Shown in pieces: positions 61,073 through 64,000 of a stretch of DNA of 64,000 nucleotides; within the stretch, counting starts at the first letter, position 1, and the number at the start of each line of letters is the position of its first letter. Where the stretch lies: the NCBI GenBank assembly GCA_046348545.1, contig JAXMEB010000002.1, positions 124,001 to 188,000 on the forward strand. Direction: 5' to 3'. Under the pieces are notes generated by a model. That model was not told where the DNA came from, did no database searches, and saw nothing but the letters and a program-made list of their open reading frames with translations. Source of the DNA: JAXMEB01 sp046348545. Its GTDB lineage: Bacteria > Pseudomonadota > Gammaproteobacteria > Berkiellales > Berkiellaceae. The position numbers and the translations under genes were made by a program.

Positions 61073-62554
61073 TTAATTGGACTGAGCAAATTGCCAGCCA
61101 GCAGCTGCTCGGCTCCAGCGTGCATCGTATTGGTTAGACTCTGTTGCCATGCTATTTGGACTTAATCTTGATTGTAAATTTGACGTTGCATTTGAGAAAC
61201 TGTTTTTAGGGTATCGAATCAAACCACAAACAATCGGTTTTGAGATGCCAGTGGTTTCAGCTGATGTGAATGGGATGTTGAGTATACGGCAACGTGCTAA
61301 ATCAGCAAAAATGCGAGCTTCCATCGCTGCTCCGTCAAATCCATAATCGTTTGACCAGGATACAGTCGGTTGTCCATTTTGGTGAAGTCGTTTTTGAAGG
61401 GCATCAAAAATTTCAGAATGTTCACATAAAATTGGGCATATGTTAAATTTTCCTGCCAATAGATTTTGAAAATCTTGGAGGATAATAGGGTTTTTCCAGC
61501 CACCACCGAAGACAGCAAAGCGCGTTGGCATTTGTAATGTGGTTGGCGTGAGGCTTAAACTGTGAAAGAGTGCATAAGCTGAAAAATACTCAACGGTTCG
61601 TATTCTATCTTGAAAAGACAAACTCTGATCTATCAATTCTGGAATCATGTGATACCAACTGGGATCGGATGATTTGGGAGCAGGCTTGAGCAGAAAATTC
61701 TTATTTTGTTTGTCGAGTGCGGCATGATTAAAAAGTGCCCTCAATAAAGCAGTATTGATTCGCCCTGTACGACCTATTTCGCCATTTTTATCGCACGGTA
61801 GATTTTTTTCTAATCTCATCATACTATCTGGGAAATGATTGAAGGGGCCGGCATCCCAACCCGTTACTTTAAGTGTACCAACCTGATCGAATGTAATGTG
61901 TGCTAGGTTGCTGGTGTTACCGCCATTGATAAACGTTAGCGGAAGTATGGTCTTGTCTTCGAGAGATAAGACGAGATGTTTATTATGAAACGGCGCAAGG
62001 GGTCCTCCTTCGCCACCATTCATCAAATCATCAGACCTAAAATCATATACAGTGGTGATGCCGGTGAGATCGGCAAGCATTTGTCCGTCTCCAATTTGAA
62101 CAGTATACACTTCAGAATGACTTTGTGTTCTAGCAATAGAGGGGGGCAAGTGTGTGCAGGTTTGGCCATGGAATCCAATGAGATCAATTTTCTTTAAATC
62201 ATAGCTTTCAGGGATCTCGAGTGTGCGTGCATGCTTTATTAAACCGTGTATCGCATTGGAGACAAAGGCCATATATTCTTGTAGTAGCATATCAAAGCTA
62301 AATGCTTGGTGATTCGGAGCATATTGATATTGCGCTGCTATCATATGCATGTTGCCGCGAGCTTGCGTAATAGCATATCTTAAATTTTGAAGTGCGTGAA
62401 ATAACCAGTCAGGGATAGGTAGACTATAAAACGCAAGATCAATGATTTTGCCTGAATCATGAAATGCAGTCAGAACGACATCAGCAGCATCCAATGAATT
62501 GCCAGTCATGACGCCTATGCATAATAAATGATCTTTTTTAAGGGGCTCATTCAT
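61073..62554 (-). CDS. anmK: Anhydro-N-acetylmuramic acid kinase, long variant
   Basis: AnmK phosphorylates and opens 1,6-anhydro-MurNAc from recycled peptidoglycan. Nucleotide-binding motifs: GVMTGNSLDAADVVL (MSGTSLDGVD-type, altered), IGFHGQT, INGGNTSNLAHI, WDAGPFNHFPD and FAVFGGGWKNP. The 493 residues exceed the normal 370, with insertions between motifs and a C-terminal extension. The catalytic Asp in WDAGP is kept. It precedes the M23 peptidase gene, an arrangement that fits peptidoglycan recycling. Confidence 0.88.
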   Translation of the reverse strand: MNEPLKKDHLLCIGVMTGNSLDAADVVLTAFHDSGKIIDLAFYSLPIPDWLFHALQNLRYAITQARGNMHMIAAQYQYAPNHQAFSFDMLLQEYMAFVSNAIHGLIKHARTLEIPESYDLKKIDLIGFHGQTCTHLPPSIARTQSHSEVYTVQIGDGQMLADLTGITTVYDFRSDDLMNGGEGGPLAPFHNKHLVLSLEDKTILPLTFINGGNTSNLAHITFDQVGTLKVTGWDAGPFNHFPDSMMRLEKNLPCDKNGEIGRTGRINTALLRALFNHAALDKQNKNFLLKPAPKSSDPSWYHMIPELIDQSLSFQDRIRTVEYFSAYALFHSLSLTPTTLQMPTRFAVFGGGWKNPIILQDFQNLLAGKFNICPILCEHSEIFDALQKRLHQNGQPTVSWSNDYGFDGAAMEARIFADLARCRILNIPFTSAETTGISKPIVCGLIRYPKNSFSNATSNLQSRLSPNSMATESNQYDARWSRAAAGWQFAQSN

Positions 62555-62626
62555 TTTCTATTTTTGATCTTAAAATCCATACCTTTTGTTAGTGTAGACC
62601 CAATTATTTAGGTAATGAATGCATGG

Positions 62627-64000
62627 TCATAAATCTGACTTTTCAAGCAAGGCGCGTGCGAGCATGACATCTTCTTTGACTCGGATGAGCTTATCTGTCT
62701 CTTTGACCATCGCAAAGAATTGTTGGTCTTTGATCATTTCTCCTTGTCCACCACGGGGCAGCGCAACAGTCAGTGGATTCTGATGTGCGCCATTGATTCT
62801 GAATTCGTAATGTAAATGGGGGCCAGTTGCAAGGCCAGATGAGCCGACGTATCCAATGATTTGTCCCTGTTTGACCATTTGGCCATTTCTCAAATTAGAT
62901 GCAAAGCGTTGCATATGGCCATAGAGGGTTGAATATTTCGGACCATGTTGTAACTCGATCACATTCCCATAACCGCCTTTTTGCCCTAGAAAAGCTACAC
63001 GTCCCTCGCCAACGGCTCGAATTGGCGTACCTCTTGGTGCGGCATAATCTACTCCCCGATGTGCTCTAATTTTGTGTAATACAGGATGACGTCTTTGGAG
63101 ATTAAAATGAGAGCTAATCCGCGTATATTCGACGGGGTTTCTTGAAAAACTCTTTTGTAAGCTCTGACCGCTGGGAGTGAAGTACGCAGTTTTCCCATTT
63201 TTATCGGTATATCGCACGGCTTGGTATGTTTTACCGCGAACATTGAATTCTGCTCTTAAGATATTTCCGGTACCCACTTTTTTCCCATCAGCAAAATACT
63301 CCTCATAGAGTATTTTGAAGCTATCATTCGGATAGATATCCATTGCAAAATCGATATCGTAAGCAAAGATATCAGCAAGCGCCATGATGAGTTTATCGTT
63401 TAGTGAAGCTCGTTTCCCTGCCTGAAAAAGAGAGTCTGTGATCACAGCGGAGCCAAAACCAATTCGTTCTTCAATCTCCTTTTCATGTATGGCACTTTGA
63501 TAAGAGCCATCTTCTTGCAGCGCGATTTTTAATGTTTTAATAGGTGTGATGTGTTTTGAGAGCTCCGTGAGCTCTCCTTCAGGCGTAATATGGAAGCTTA
63601 GTACCTGGCCTGGAAAAATTTGCTCTAGCTCTTTAGTATGCTCAGAGTCTTGGATCATCTGATTTAATTGTTTTGTAGAAAGCCCTGCTTGGTTGAATAG
63701 TCTTGCGAGGTTATCGCCAGATTTAACTTGTAGGGTAACCCAAGATGATTCAAAAGAGGGTACTTCTAAGGCGGTGTCACTGAAAGGTTGAGAGATGTGA
63801 TCAGACTTATTTTTAATCGGAAATTCATCTAATGAAGGTAAGGTCGCGGTATGTTTGTTTTCCTTTAGTACAATTCGAGATGAGCGAGCAAGATCATCTG
63901 GTTTAGAAGTACTGGAGGAAATGTTGTAAAAATACACAAGCACAGACATTAAGAGAAAAGGAAAAAAGAACCTTCTAACTTTAGATCTTGATTTAGTTTT
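62627..64000 (-). CDS. mepM: M23 peptidase, MepM/YebA-like, N-terminus beyond window edge
   Basis: A peptidoglycan DD-endopeptidase homologue. The frame is open upstream of ATG 63949 to the last base: it continues in frame as a basic stretch (KTKSRSKVRRFFFPFLL) in front of the hydrophobic SVLVYFYN, so the start lies outside the window and this is a signal anchor. LysM-like region: VKSGDNLARLFNQAGLS (about 75-120 from 63949). Lytic domain near the C-terminus: HRGVDYAAPRGTPI, GYGNVIELQHG and HLHYEFRING with zinc-binding His residues. It lies 72 bp upstream of anmK in the same direction. Confidence 0.93.
   Translation of the reverse strand, partial: KTKSRSKVRRFFFPFLLMSVLVYFYNISSSTSKPDDLARSSRIVLKENKHTATLPSLDEFPIKNKSDHISQPFSDTALEVPSFESSWVTLQVKSGDNLARLFNQAGLSTKQLNQMIQDSEHTKELEQIFPGQVLSFHITPEGELTELSKHITPIKTLKIALQEDGSYQSAIHEKEIEERIGFGSAVITDSLFQAGKRASLNDKLIMALADIFAYDIDFAMDIYPNDSFKILYEEYFADGKKVGTGNILRAEFNVRGKTYQAVRYTDKNGKTAYFTPSGQSLQKSFSRNPVEYTRISSHFNLQRRHPVLHKIRAHRGVDYAAPRGTPIRAVGEGRVAFLGQKGGYGNVIELQHGPKYSTLYGHMQRFASNLRNGQMVKQGQIIGYVGSSGLATGPHLHYEFRINGAHQNPLTVALPRGGQGEMIKDQQFFAMVKETDKLIRVKEDVMLARALLEKSDL

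Overview
The window comes from a host-associated gammaproteobacterium, most likely in the order Legionellales (relatives of Legionella, Coxiella, Berkiella). Three things point there: a CBU_0592-type small membrane protein, the gene order, and a genome style that mixes conserved housekeeping blocks with eukaryote-like proteins (ankyrin repeats, J domain) and an unusual tryptophan operon. The order-level placement is inference; no rRNA gene is present. Most of the sequence is dense, ordinary chromosome.

Layout. 1-5.7 kb: a protein cut by the left edge, then the EF-P modification set (epmB, efp, epmA), psd and rsgA. 5.7-20.4 kb: one long collinear block (orn, nnrD, tsaE, ami, mutL, a CBU_0592-type gene, miaA, hfq, hflX, hflK, hflC, DUF2065, purA, tRNA-Leu on the other strand, rnr, rlmB), close to the E. 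coli 94-95 minute region. 20.4-29.0 kb: an insertion in that synteny carrying a nine-gene, overlapping operon: a TrpX-type ABC importer (three genes), kynureninase, then trpD, trpC, trpF, trpB, trpA. There is no trpE or trpG. 29.2-35.7 kb: rpsF, rpsR, DUF2232, rplI, dnaB, alr, ppa, rtcB. 36-48 kb: trhO, sodC, an alpha/alpha-toroid protein, a J-domain protein, tRNA-Glu, pcnB, folK, pgi, acs and a polyhydroxybutyrate set (phaB, phaR, phasin). 48-64 kb: membrane proteins, nitroreductase, dksA, sfsA, an APH/P-loop kinase, hemL, thiD, a rubredoxin gene of 54 codons, hemJ, bactofilin, erpA, an ankyrin/pentapeptide/glutamine-amidotransferase fusion, an MbfA-like iron exporter, anmK and an M23 peptidase that runs off the right edge.

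The most interesting region is 20.4-29.0 kb. The gene set predicts import of a tryptophan-related compound (I infer kynurenine, the product of host tryptophan breakdown), hydrolysis to anthranilate by KynU, and rebuilding of tryptophan by TrpDCFBA. A 17-residue leader ORF ending Trp-Arg-Trp-Arg lies behind a good promoter about 0.4 kb upstream, which suggests attenuation control. An approximately 125-bp imperfect palindrome occurs twice in opposite orientation: once in the leader region and once inside the trpF coding sequence, where it adds exactly 42 codons in frame. It behaves like the Rickettsia palindromic elements that insert within genes. A short hairpin with the same end sequence lies after purA.
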